NCBI GenBank assembly: GCA_030832455.1
Contig: JAURJB010000006.1
Span: 1-48,923 of the forward strand
Direction: 5' to 3'
From: Acidimicrobiales bacterium
Lineage (GTDB): Bacteria; Actinomycetota; Acidimicrobiia; Acidimicrobiales; Ilumatobacteraceae
DNA: 48,923 nucleotides
Shown here: positions 15,965 through 24,444 of the stretch, piece by piece
How the letters are laid out: the number at the start of each line of letters is the position of its first letter
Position numbering within the stretch: the stretch's first letter is position 1
Made by a program: the position numbers and the translations under genes
Notes under the pieces: model-generated
Told to the model about the DNA's origin: nothing
What the model saw: the letters and a program-made list of their open reading frames with translations, nothing else
Databases searched by the model: none

Positions 15965-17763
15965 GTGACATGAGCCCAGGGGTCCCATCCCCCGAGCAGC
16001 CCCAAACACCAGTAGAGGGTGGCGGGCAAGCACGAACCCCAGGTACTCCAGGTGGAGTGAAGAAGCGTCGCCGTGGAAAACGTGGTGGTCGCAACCGCAA
16101 CAAAACGCGCATAGATGGCGCCACCTCAACATCGCGTCCGGCACCTCCTCGTTCGGGGCGCCCAAGCGCTGATACGGGTTCGCCGCAAGATATTGAACTT
16201 CCCGATCCACCTCGCGAGGGCAAAATGGCCTCACCGCAGGCAGTTGAGGCTGCAGCGGTTCGGAAACCACAAATTGGCGATACTCGACCTGCACCAACAG
16301 CTGTAGCGGCGGCCAAACCTGCTCCAGCAATGGGTGATGGCGAGGCAAAGCCAAAGAGTCGCAATCGTCGTGGGGGCAAACGTGGCGGTCGCAATCGTCG
16401 TAAGTCATCAGAACGCAGTGGCGACACTTCTGTAGTCGGTACCGACGCAGAATTGATTGAGCGTCGTCGTGGTAAAGAGCGCAACGGGAAAGCCGTTGGC
16501 CGCTACATGATGTGCGTTCAGGTGCGTGAAGAATTCACGCAAGTTGCCATGCTCGAAGGCCGCAGTCTCATTGAGCATTATGTGTCGCGTCCTGCCGATG
16601 ACGAAACCCAAATTCACGGCAACATTTACTTGGGACGTGTGCAAAACGTGTTGCCTGGCATGGAAGCCGCGTTTGTTGACATTGGCACGCAGAAAAATGC
16701 TGTGTTGTATCGCGGCGATGTGCAATTCGACAAAGATGACGTGGTCGAACAGGGTCCGGACCCACGCATTGAGCAGGTATTGAAGTCGCGTCAAATGATT
16801 TTGTGTCAGGTGACAAAGAATCCAATTGCGGCAAAGGGTGGGCGCTTGACACAGGAAGTGTCATTGCCTGGACGTTTCGTTGTCCTCATTCCTGATTCGC
16901 GTACATATGGAATTTCAAAGCGACTGCCAGAAGGCGAGCGTCGTCGGTTGCGTGGAATTCTTGATCGCATCAAGCCAGAACAGCATGGCATCATCGTGCG
17001 CACCGCTGCAGAAAATGCGACCGAACACGAACTCACCACCGACCTCACACGTTTGATTGAGCAATGGAACGACATTCGCGCCAAAGCAGAGAAGGCAACT
17101 TCGCCAACATTGTTGTACCGCGAACCGCCACTTGCTGTACGCGTGATTCGTGAAGAGTTCAGCAGCGACTACCGCGGAATTGTTATTGATGACGCTGCAC
17201 TGTATGAAGAAGTGCGCGACTACATCGGCGCGTTTAATCCAGAATTCGCTGATCGTATCGAGCTCTACGACGCGGAAAAAGAAGGCTTGCCGCTGTTCGA
17301 GCAACATCGCGTGCACGAGCAGTTGCGTAAGGCCCTCGACCGCAAAGTGTGGTTGCCTTCAGGTGGATCGCTCATCATTGAACACACTGAGGCGCTCACC
17401 GTGATCGACGTCAACACGGGCAAGAACGTGGGCAAGTCCAACCTTGAAGAAACCGTGTTTCATAACAACCTCGAAGCAGCAGATGAAATTGCTCGCCAGT
17501 TGCGCTTGCGCGACATCGGCGGAATCATCGTCATCGACTTCATCGACATGGAAATTCGAGAGAATCGCCGCAAGGTGCTCGAAGCATTTAAAGATGCTCT
17601 GTCGCGCGATAAAACCCGCACTCAGGTATTTGAGATTTCCGAGCTTGGCTTGGTGGAAATGACCCGCAAACGCATTGGTGAGGGGCTATTGACCAACTTC
17701 GCCGATCCGTGTGTGACCTGTGAGGGTCGCGGGGTCATGATCGACCTCACCATGTTGGATTAG
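15961..17763 (+). CDS. rne: Ribonuclease E/G family endoribonuclease
   Basis: Single-strand-specific endonuclease for rRNA processing and mRNA decay. 600 residues. Residues 1-180 are a disordered, Pro/Ala-rich extension with two basic blocks, KKRRRGKRGGRNRNK (34-48) and RNRRGGKRGGRNRRK (134-148), likely RNA-binding. From about 182 the catalytic module follows: S1 domain (NIYLGRVQNVLPGMEAAFVD), 5'-sensor/RNase H-like part, and the DNase I-like site with D483, N485 and D526 as the magnesium residues equivalent to E. coli D303, N305, D346. C584-x-x-C587 is the zinc link. No C-terminal degradosome tail. An earlier in-frame start at 15868 is possible, but the ATG at 15961 closes an ATGA junction. 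Confidence 0.93.
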   Translation: MSDMSPGVPSPEQPQTPVEGGGQARTPGTPGGVKKRRRGKRGGRNRNKTRIDGATSTSRPAPPRSGRPSADTGSPQDIELPDPPREGKMASPQAVEAAAVRKPQIGDTRPAPTAVAAAKPAPAMGDGEAKPKSRNRRGGKRGGRNRRKSSERSGDTSVVGTDAELIERRRGKERNGKAVGRYMMCVQVREEFTQVAMLEGRSLIEHYVSRPADDETQIHGNIYLGRVQNVLPGMEAAFVDIGTQKNAVLYRGDVQFDKDDVVEQGPDPRIEQVLKSRQMILCQVTKNPIAAKGGRLTQEVSLPGRFVVLIPDSRTYGISKRLPEGERRRLRGILDRIKPEQHGIIVRTAAENATEHELTTDLTRLIEQWNDIRAKAEKATSPTLLYREPPLAVRVIREEFSSDYRGIVIDDAALYEEVRDYIGAFNPEFADRIELYDAEKEGLPLFEQHRVHEQLRKALDRKVWLPSGGSLIIEHTEALTVIDVNTGKNVGKSNLEETVFHNNLEAADEIARQLRLRDIGGIIVIDFIDMEIRENRRKVLEAFKDALSRDKTRTQVFEISELGLVEMTRKRIGEGLLTNFADPCVTCEGRGVMIDLTMLD

Positions 17764-17810
17764 CCAGAGTTGGGAAGCCCGATAGTTCAGGGGTAGAGTA
17801 GGAGACCGTT

Positions 17811-18122
17811 ATGTACGCAGTAATCGCAACCGGAGGAAAGCAGGAGAAAGTTGCTCAGGGCCAAAAGGTCCAGGTCGAACTTCTCAATGCAGTAGATGGA
17901 GCCGAGGTGAAGTTCACCCCGGTGCTCCTTGTCGACGGCGCGACCGTGTTGTCAACACCTGGCGACTTGGCCAAGGCAACAGTTACCGCAAAGATCATTG
18001 GCAAGGCTGCCGGTCCAAAGATCGATGGCTTTACCTACAAGCGCCGCACTAACCAGCGCCGTCGCTTCGGACATCGTCAAAAGTATTCGGTGATTGAAAT
18101 CACCAGCATCGCGAAAGGCTGA
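17811..18122 (+). CDS. rplU: 50S ribosomal protein L21
   Basis: 103 residues, normal length. MYAVIATGGKQEKVAQGQ at the start and the C-terminal GFTYKRRTNQRRRFGHRQ are the L21 signatures, binding 23S rRNA. An AGGAG Shine-Dalgarno at 17800-17804 is 6 bases from the ATG. The 47-base gap after rne holds nothing else certain, apart from a tRNA D-arm-like sequence that was rejected. rpmA follows after 3 bases. Confidence 0.98.
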   Translation: MYAVIATGGKQEKVAQGQKVQVELLNAVDGAEVKFTPVLLVDGATVLSTPGDLAKATVTAKIIGKAAGPKIDGFTYKRRTNQRRRFGHRQKYSVIEITSIAKG

Positions 18123-18125
18123 AAC

Positions 18126-18380
18126 ATGTCAAAGACCAAGGGTGGCGGTTCTACACGTAACGGTCGCGATTCAAACGCGCAACGACTTGGTGTCAAGGTA
18201 TTTGACGGCACCAAGATCACCGCAGGCACGATTCTTATTCGTCAGCGTGGCACCAAAGTGCACCCTGGCAAAAACGTTGGCATTGGCAAAGACGACACCT
18301 TGTTCGCTCTTGCACACGGCAGCGTAAAGTTTGGCGAACGTCGTGGCCGCAAGGTTGTTGACGTTCTTCCAACTGCATAA
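18126..18380 (+). CDS. rpmA: 50S ribosomal protein L27
   Basis: 84 residues, normal length. The N-terminus [20 protein letters not shown] reaches into the peptidyl transferase centre; this form lacks the cleavable N-terminal extension found in Firmicutes. [20 protein letters not shown] is diagnostic. The rplU-rpmA-obg association is conserved widely, but here dgt on the other strand interrupts rpmA and obg. Confidence 0.98.
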   Translation: MSKTKGGGSTRNGRDSNAQRLGVKVFDGTKITAGTILIRQRGTKVHPGKNVGIGKDDTLFALAHGSVKFGERRGRKVVDVLPTA

Positions 18381-18395
18381 CGCTTCTTGCGTTTT
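18379..18395. terminator. Short hairpin between convergent rpmA and dgt
   Basis: AACGC-TTCTT-GCGTT followed by TT on the plus strand, overlapping both stop codons (rpmA TAA at 18378-18380, dgt stop at 18396-18394). The stem is only 5 bp and the U run short, so termination would be weak. Confidence 0.35.
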
Positions 18396-19548
18396 AGTGC
18401 GTATCGATTCCTTGAGGGAGTCGGCTTTCATCCCAACCGAGTAGAGCAGCGCCTTGTCGGCATGCGAACCTGTCGGTCATACCACCGACGTATGCAACTG
18501 CTTCACGCAATGCTTGCTCGCTGTGGCTTGGCGCAATCTCGGGTTGTGGTTGAGTTGCCATGAGATGAGGATGCGCAACGTAGTGCTCGACAAGTGCGCG
18601 AAGTAAGTCGATCACAGACTTTGCTTGATTGCGCGACGCTTCGCGCATATAGATGTTGTCGTAGTTAAATTTACGAAACGCTGCAAGAGCATCGGCTTCG
18701 TTTGATTTCATGCCAACGCGTCCGTTGTGCAAACTTGCCCCGATCATTGATGAGATGAATGCGCGTAGTTGGCTTGAACGTGTTTCTCCGCAGTAGGTGC
18801 GCACAATGTCGGGAAGTTGGCTTGGCGAGACAATGCCGGTGGCCACTGCGTCTTCGAAGTCGTGACATACATATGCGATGCGATCAGCCCACGACACCAC
18901 TTCACCTTCTGGCGTTTGCGGTGCTGGGCGCGACCACGAGTGATTGCGAATGCCATCGAGTGTTTCGGTGCACAAGTTAAGTGGAACCAACGTGACGTCA
19001 GCACCCCACACCGAATGATCAAAGCCTTCTGCAAGGAAGGGGCTCAGTGCGTCTTCACTTGCATGACCGCCTGGGCCATGACCGCAATCGTGGCCTAAGG
19101 CAATTGCTTCGGTGAGCGCAACATTGAGGCCGAGTGCTCGTGCCACTGCTGTTGCAATTTGAGCAACCTCGAGAGCATGCGTGAGTCGTGTGCGTTGGTG
19201 ATCTTGTGGGAACACAAACACTTGAGTTTTGCCCGCGAGCCTGCGGAAAGCAGAAGCGTGCAAGATGCGATCGCGATCGCGTTCGAAGCATGTGCGAAAT
19301 GGGTCTGCTTCTTCGGCAATCGCACGATTGCCAGCACCAAACGAGCGAGTGGCGAGAGGGGCAAGTACATCGTGGTCACGGGCTTCACGCTCGACGCGAT
19401 CGACGATATGGGTGCTGCCAGACCCGGCCCACGAGTCAGCATGAGCGAATCGAATGCCATCGCTATCAAACCCATGCATGGTCTGGGCCCACGCAATGGC
19501 GCGCGAATGGGGTTCGCTTGGATCGATACCTTCTAGTGGCGTATTCAC
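18394..19548 (-). CDS. dgt: Deoxyguanosinetriphosphate triphosphohydrolase-like protein (HD domain)
   Basis: Hydrolyses dNTPs to nucleosides and triphosphate. About 384 residues. The HD-domain metal ligands are H124 (RTRLTHALEVA) and H153-D154 in GHDCGHGPGGH; the more usual form of the last motif is GHDLGHPPFGH. The segment EADPFRTCFERDRDRILHASAFRR before the HD core is characteristic of this group. Start choice: the longest frame begins with a TTG at 19581, but the GTG at 19548 lies 8 bases after a TATCGT box, in keeping with the leaderless pattern of the window. The gene is divergent from obg. Confidence 0.88.
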   Translation of the reverse strand: MNTPLEGIDPSEPHSRAIAWAQTMHGFDSDGIRFAHADSWAGSGSTHIVDRVEREARDHDVLAPLATRSFGAGNRAIAEEADPFRTCFERDRDRILHASAFRRLAGKTQVFVFPQDHQRTRLTHALEVAQIATAVARALGLNVALTEAIALGHDCGHGPGGHASEDALSPFLAEGFDHSVWGADVTLVPLNLCTETLDGIRNHSWSRPAPQTPEGEVVSWADRIAYVCHDFEDAVATGIVSPSQLPDIVRTYCGETRSSQLRAFISSMIGASLHNGRVGMKSNEADALAAFRKFNYDNIYMREASRNQAKSVIDLLRALVEHYVAHPHLMATQPQPEIAPSHSEQALREAVAYVGGMTDRFACRQGAALLGWDESRLPQGIDTH

Positions 19549-19555
19549 ATTGTTC

Positions 19556-19561
19556 ACGATA
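19556..19561 (-). promoter_or_regulatory. -10 box of dgt (leaderless)
   Basis: TATCGT on the minus strand, followed by 7 bases and the GTG at 19548. It supports the shorter dgt start. Confidence 0.4.
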
Positions 19562-19600
19562 TGGCGTTCACGATAGATCAAGGGTGTGGCACTAGTAGCC

Positions 19601-19606
19601 TAGAAA
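19601..19606 (+). promoter_or_regulatory. -10 box of obg (leaderless)
   Basis: TAGAAA(T) ends 7 bases before the ATG at 19613. No Shine-Dalgarno is present in the gap. Confidence 0.4.
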
Positions 19607-19612
19607 TCCCCT

Positions 19613-20863
19613 ATGAGCGCATTTGTCGACGAAGCCCAACTCAACGTTCGCGGTGGCGACGGCGGTTTTGGCTGTGTCAGTTTCCGTCGTGAGGGCCCTG
19701 TTGCATTCGGTGGGCCAAACGGTGGCGATGGTGGCGATGGTGGATCTGTCTGGCTGGTAGCCGACCATAACGTTGCTTCTCTGTTGGCGTTTCGTGATCA
19801 CCCTCACCGTCGAGCAGGCGATGGTGTTAATGGAATGGGTAAGGACTTGCACGGTCGTCGTGGATCCGAATTGATTGTCAATGTTCCCGAGGGAACGGTG
19901 GTCAAAGATTTATATACCGGTGAAGTACTTGCCGACCTTCCCGTACATGGATCGAAGTGGTGTGCATCGCGGGGTGGACAAGGTGGGCGAGGCAACGCGC
20001 GCTTTTTATCAAACCGTCGTCGTGCGCCTAAGTTCGCCGAACAGGGTGAGCACGGTGTCGAGCGCTGGCTGAAACTTGAATTGAAGTTGATGGCCGATGT
20101 TGCGTTGGTGGGTTTTCCAAACGCAGGCAAGAGCACGTTCATCAGCTCGGTGTCGGCAGCCAAACCAAAGATTGCTAACTATCCGTTCACCACATTGGAG
20201 CCACATCTTGGTGTCGTTCGCCTCGATGCAGAAACTGAATTCATTATCGCAGATATTCCAGGAATTATCGAGGGCGCAAGCCAAGGTAAAGGTCTTGGCC
20301 ATCAATTTTTGCGACACATCGAACGTGCACGTGTGCTGTGCGTTCTTGTCGACCTTGCGCCAATGGACGGCATGCCTGCGAGCGAGCAAGAACGAATTTT
20401 GTTGCACGAACTTGGCGAGTATCGCCCCGACCTTCTTGAACGGCCACGCTTGGTAGTTGCCACGAAGACCGATGCTGCAGATGCGCAAACTACTGCTGAG
20501 TGGGCTGGGTCGAAGATGTCTGCGGTAACTCGCGACGGAGTTCGCAAAGTGTTGGGAGACCTTGCTGACCTCGTGAAGCATGCGCGGACATTGGAGCCAC
20601 CAAAGCAAGGCGCTGTAGTGATCAAGCCAAAGGCTGAAGGCACGAAGGTGAACAAGATCGCTGACCTCGAGTTCCGTTTGGAGGGGCGCGAGGTAGAACG
20701 CGCGGTTGCATTAAATGACGTGACCACTCCCGATGCAATGAATTACATTGACGAACGCCTAAAGAGTCTCGGCGTGCATCGTCTATTAGCGCGCGCCGGT
20801 GCAGTTGAAGGCACCGTTGTTCATATCGGTACGTTTAGTTTTGAGTACACACCAGAGAGTTAA
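19613..20863 (+). CDS. obg: GTPase Obg
   Basis: Ribosome-associated GTPase needed for 50S maturation and stress control. 416 residues: glycine-rich Obg fold (1-158, VRGGDGGFGCVSFRREG, GGDGGDGGSVWL), G domain with P-loop GFPNAGKST (167-175), DIPGIIEGASQGKGLG (G3) and TKTDAAD (G4), and a C-terminal OCT domain (about 335-410, EFRLEGREVERAV) present in actinobacterial and Firmicute Obg proteins. Stop overlaps the proB ATG by one base. Confidence 0.97.
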   Translation: MSAFVDEAQLNVRGGDGGFGCVSFRREGPVAFGGPNGGDGGDGGSVWLVADHNVASLLAFRDHPHRRAGDGVNGMGKDLHGRRGSELIVNVPEGTVVKDLYTGEVLADLPVHGSKWCASRGGQGGRGNARFLSNRRRAPKFAEQGEHGVERWLKLELKLMADVALVGFPNAGKSTFISSVSAAKPKIANYPFTTLEPHLGVVRLDAETEFIIADIPGIIEGASQGKGLGHQFLRHIERARVLCVLVDLAPMDGMPASEQERILLHELGEYRPDLLERPRLVVATKTDAADAQTTAEWAGSKMSAVTRDGVRKVLGDLADLVKHARTLEPPKQGAVVIKPKAEGTKVNKIADLEFRLEGREVERAVALNDVTTPDAMNYIDERLKSLGVHRLLARAGAVEGTVVHIGTFSFEYTPES

Positions 20864-21960
20864 TGATGCGAATTGTCGTCAAAATCGGAACCTCATCTGT
20901 AACCGATGAGCATGGTGCAATGAACGATCAGGCCATTGCGACACTGTGTGATCAAGTAGCTCAACTACGCGAGCAGCATCACGAAGTGCTGGTCGTTACC
21001 TCTGGCGCAGTCGCCGGTGGTGTTGCAGCGCTGGGTTTGAGTCATCGGCCAACGGATACCCAAACATTGCAGGCTCTTGCGGCAGTAGGGCAGAGCCAGT
21101 TGATGAATCGCTATAACCATTATTTGGCAGAGCGGTCATTGATTGGCGCACAGGTCTTACTCGTACCAAACGACTTCATTGACCGCACACAATATTTGCA
21201 CGCTCGTCAAACACTTGGTCGATTGCTCGAACTTGGTTGTGTGCCGATCATCAATGAAAATGATGCCATCGCCAGTGACGAAATTCGATTTGGCGACAAT
21301 GACCGAATCGCAGCATTGGTGGCGCACAGCGTTGGTGCTGATGTGTTGATCTTGCTTACCGACATCGGCGGATTGTTTACTTCTGATCCGCGCACTGATC
21401 CAACAGCAACACTTATCGCCAGCGTGAGTGCCGATGATCCGCTGCTGTCCGTACATGCGGGTAGTGCTGGTACGGCTCGCGGAAGTGGTGGCATGGCTTC
21501 AAAGTTGTCGGCGGCTCGAATTGCATCATGGTCGGGTGTGCGCACGGTGATTGCGGCTGCCAGCCGAGTCAACGTGTTGCAGGATGCGCTCAACTCCATC
21601 AGCGGAGCAGGAACACAGTTCCTGCCTCACAATCGCAACTTGTCCGCTCGCAAACTATGGATTGCTTTTGCTGCGCAACAAGCAGGAACGATCGTTGTTG
21701 ATGATGGCGCACGTAACGCATTGATCACCCGAAACACATCGCTCTTACATGCTGGTGTTGTGGAAGTGAGTGGCGACTTTGTTGGTGGCGATACGGTCGA
21801 AATTGCCGATGTACGTGGAGAGGTGTTTGCGCGTGGAATGGTTGGCATCGATGCAGTGCAGGCGGGCGCCGCCGCTGGATTGCAGAGTACCGATCTACCT
21901 GAAGGTGTCGATCCCGAACTTGTTCATCGTGACGATCTGGTTGTTTTGCTCGACAAGTAG
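20863..21960 (+). CDS. proB: Glutamate 5-kinase
   Basis: First step of proline synthesis from glutamate. 365 residues: amino acid kinase domain (VVKIGTSSVTDEHG, VTSGAVAGGVAALGL, NENDAIASDEIRFGDNDR, ILLTDIGGLFTSDPR, RGSGGMASKLSAARIA) and a C-terminal PUA domain (about 270-350). proA, often the next gene, is not here. Its 3' end overlaps the 3' end of murJ on the opposite strand by 37 bases. Confidence 0.96.
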   Translation: MMRIVVKIGTSSVTDEHGAMNDQAIATLCDQVAQLREQHHEVLVVTSGAVAGGVAALGLSHRPTDTQTLQALAAVGQSQLMNRYNHYLAERSLIGAQVLLVPNDFIDRTQYLHARQTLGRLLELGCVPIINENDAIASDEIRFGDNDRIAALVAHSVGADVLILLTDIGGLFTSDPRTDPTATLIASVSADDPLLSVHAGSAGTARGSGGMASKLSAARIASWSGVRTVIAAASRVNVLQDALNSISGAGTQFLPHNRNLSARKLWIAFAAQQAGTIVVDDGARNALITRNTSLLHAGVVEVSGDFVGGDTVEIADVRGEVFARGMVGIDAVQAGAAAGLQSTDLPEGVDPELVHRDDLVVLLDK

Positions 21961-23519
21961 TCGCGCAACGTCGATTCGCCAAAGACACGCAACGCCACTA
22001 CGTACGCAGCACCGCCGACGACCACGCCGACGACCAAGCGTGACAACGCCGCAAATCCGGCGTCTCCATCAATCGCTGATGTCGCGACCCAAACTGTAAG
22101 CACCAGCACGCCGCCCGCTGCAACGATGCGCACAATATTGCCAAGTAGCTGCGAAATATTGATATCTACTTCAGTTCGTTCAAGCACAGTGAGTGCAACC
22201 GCGGCAGAAATGAGATAGGCGAGCGAGAATGCGATCCCTAAGCCAAACACTCCGTGGCGATCAACGAGGACAATCGCAAAAACAATGTTGAGTGCATTCT
22301 CGAAGAGGTTGAGAAAAAACGGAGTTTTCGTGTCATTACGTGCATAAAACCCACGGAGCACAAAGAGGTACAGAGAAAACCCTGCGAGTCCAAGTGCGAG
22401 TCCGGATAGGGCTCGCGCTGTAGTAGTGGTTGCTTGGGCCGAGAAATTTCCATGCTGAAACAGCACGCCGACAATTGGGGTGGCAAGTACCCATAGGCCA
22501 AGGGCAGCCGGAACTGTGAACAATGCTGTTAGGCGAATGCCAGTCGACATCGTTGTAGAGAATGCATTGTGGTCACCGCGATGGAACATGCGTGCGAGTT
22601 CGGGAACGAACGTGGTGGCAATCGAAACAGCAAGCAAACCGTGTGGAAGTTGCAACAATACGAACGCCTTGGCATAGGCGTCAACACCTCCGCTGCCGGG
22701 TGATGCAAGATTCTTGATGACAACGAGTGCAACCTGGTTCGCGGCTACATATCCAAGCGTCCACATAGAGAGTGTGAGCAACTTGCGTACTGCAGGATGC
22801 GAGAACTTTGGAGCAAAACTGAAGCTCAGCCCATGGCGGACAACGGCAACTACCTGAATGATCGCCATGGTGGCAATACCGAGCGTGGTGCCAAGCGCAA
22901 GCAGCCAGACGACACCCTGTTGATCGTTGGCAAATGCGATATCAATCCGCCCATCCGGATAGCGCAGGGGAATGAAGCAAAAGACAGCGATCGTGACGAG
23001 GTTGGCAACCGCAGGTGACCATGCCGCGGCAAAGAACAGCTTTTTTGCATTCAGCAATGCTGATGTAAGTGCACTGAGTCCGTAGAAAAAGATCTGTAGT
23101 ACCACGATTCGTGTGATTGCAGAGCCCACACTTCGGAATGTTTCAACGTCTACACCTGGGGCAGGGTTGAGAGAAAAGAGATGAAAGATGGCAGGCGAAA
23201 ACACCACTGCAAGTGCGGTGAGTGTAAAAAGTGCGATAACTGCGACACTGATGATTGCGTCAGTGCTTTTGGTACCGACATATTCGTATTCGTCGCGTTC
23301 GACAAACTGGGCAAAGAGCGACACAAGGCTTGCCGAAAGTACGCCACCAATGAGTAACTCATAGATGGCATTTGGTGAATTATTGGCACTATCAAATGCA
23401 TCGGCAAGTGCTGTCTGGCCAATGATGACTCCGAAGACGACAATGCGTGCAAGACCAGTAAGTCGGGAGACCGCGGTACCCGCGGCAACGACGAGGTTCG
23501 ATCGAGCGAGACCGGTCAT
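21924..23519 (-). CDS. murJ: Lipid II flippase MurJ (MOP/MVF family)
   Basis: Moves lipid II across the membrane for wall synthesis. 531 residues with about 14 hydrophobic segments. The N-terminal motif LVVAAGTAVSRLTGLARIVV, the GVLSASLVSLF segment with preceding NNSPNAIYELLIGG, and LFQHGNFS are family marks. Actinobacterial homologues often have a pseudokinase tail; this one ends after the membrane part. Start: GGAG lies 6 bases before the ATG at 23519; ATGs at 23525 and 23531 are alternatives, and the longer reading to 23624 would run into the divergent ATPase gene. Confidence 0.92.
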   Translation of the reverse strand: MTGLARSNLVVAAGTAVSRLTGLARIVVFGVIIGQTALADAFDSANNSPNAIYELLIGGVLSASLVSLFAQFVERDEYEYVGTKSTDAIISVAVIALFTLTALAVVFSPAIFHLFSLNPAPGVDVETFRSVGSAITRIVVLQIFFYGLSALTSALLNAKKLFFAAAWSPAVANLVTIAVFCFIPLRYPDGRIDIAFANDQQGVVWLLALGTTLGIATMAIIQVVAVVRHGLSFSFAPKFSHPAVRKLLTLSMWTLGYVAANQVALVVIKNLASPGSGGVDAYAKAFVLLQLPHGLLAVSIATTFVPELARMFHRGDHNAFSTTMSTGIRLTALFTVPAALGLWVLATPIVGVLFQHGNFSAQATTTTARALSGLALGLAGFSLYLFVLRGFYARNDTKTPFFLNLFENALNIVFAIVLVDRHGVFGLGIAFSLAYLISAAVALTVLERTEVDINISQLLGNIVRIVAAGGVLVLTVWVATSAIDGDAGFAALSRLVVGVVVGGAAYVVALRVFGESTLRDYLSSKTTRSSR

Positions 23520-23555
23520 GAGCATCTCCATCGTAGGCGCAAGGGGTCTAAACGC

Positions 23556-23561
23556 TAGGGT
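23556..23561 (+). promoter_or_regulatory. -10 box of the MoxR ATPase gene (leaderless)
   Basis: TAGGGT ends 8 bases before the ATG at 23569, in the short divergent gap to murJ. Confidence 0.45.
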
Positions 23562-23568
23562 TGCTCGG

Positions 23569-24435
23569 ATGAGCAAGAGCTTTGAATCAGTACAAGAAGT
23601 CCGTGATGGATTGAAAAAGGTCAACTATTTAGCCGACTCAGGAATTGCTGGAGTGGTCTACTTGGCCCAGCGATTGGGCAAGCCAATCCTTGTTGAAGGT
23701 CCTGCAGGAACAGGCAAGACACAGTTGGCAAAGAGCGTCGCTGAGATGCTTGGCGCGCGACTCATTCGTTTGCAGTGCTACGAAGGCCTCGACGAATCTA
23801 AGGCGCTGTATGAATGGAACTACAAGAAGCAGTTACTTCGAATTCAGGCTGACAAATCAAGTGATTCGTGGTCTGAAGTGCACGATGACATCTTCAGCGA
23901 TGAATTCTTGCTCACTCGGCCATTGCTCGAGGCAATCAGCAGCACCGATCCGGTCGTATTGCTCATTGACGAAGTTGACCGTGTTGAAATTGAGACTGAA
24001 GCGCTGTTGCTCGAAATTCTCTCCGAATATCAGGTGTCTATTCCTGAATTAGGAACGATCACGGCAAAGCAAATTCCGATGGTGTTTCTTACCTCAAACA
24101 ACACACGTGAGCTTTCAGAAGCATTGAAGCGTCGTTGTTTGTTCCTGCATATCGATTACCCCGACATGGATCGCGAGAAGGAAATCGTTCTCACCAAGGT
24201 TGAAGGCATTACCGAAAATCTTGCAGATCAAATCGCCCGAATTGTGCGCAGCATTCGCCAACTCGACTTGAAGAAGGCTCCATCAGTGAGCGAAACGTTG
24301 GACTGGGCCCGCACGCTAATTTTGCTTGGCATCGATCACATTGATGCGCAAGAAGCAAAAGACACGCTACACATTCTCCTCAAATACCAAACCGACATTG
24401 CCAAAGCGGCGAAGGAATTGTCGGTTGACAAGTGA
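23569..24435 (+). CDS. MoxR-family AAA+ ATPase
   Basis: 288 residues. Walker A GPAGTGKT (44-51), Walker B VVLLIDEVDR, sensor VFLTSNNTRELSEALKRRC with the arginine finger. MoxR ATPases work as chaperones that insert cofactors or activate partner complexes, nearly always with a VWA-domain protein; here the VWA gene follows after 9 bases. The pair resembles CoxD/CoxE-type proteins of carbon monoxide dehydrogenase maturation, but no molybdenum hydroxylase genes are near, so the client is unknown. Start from the leaderless -10 box; the longer frame upstream lies inside murJ antisense. Confidence 0.9.
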   Translation: MSKSFESVQEVRDGLKKVNYLADSGIAGVVYLAQRLGKPILVEGPAGTGKTQLAKSVAEMLGARLIRLQCYEGLDESKALYEWNYKKQLLRIQADKSSDSWSEVHDDIFSDEFLLTRPLLEAISSTDPVVLLIDEVDRVEIETEALLLEILSEYQVSIPELGTITAKQIPMVFLTSNNTRELSEALKRRCLFLHIDYPDMDREKEIVLTKVEGITENLADQIARIVRSIRQLDLKKAPSVSETLDWARTLILLGIDHIDAQEAKDTLHILLKYQTDIAKAAKELSVDK

Positions 24436-24444
24436 GTTGATGTA

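Noticed and set aside
15714-16484. 256-codon open frame antisense to the N-terminus of rne
   Set aside because: It mirrors the repetitive Arg/Gly/Pro-rich coding of the RNase E tail; composition is low complexity and no domain or ribosome binding site is seen.
17776-17810. tRNA-like D-arm sequence (AGTTCAGGGGTAGAG) before rplU
   Set aside because: It looks like the 5' half of a tRNA, but no anticodon arm, T arm or acceptor partner follows; the region holds the rplU Shine-Dalgarno and start codon.
23365-23568. Upstream extension of the MoxR ATPase gene
   Set aside because: It runs antisense through the murJ start; the ATG at 23569 is at leaderless distance from a -10 box and fits the family.
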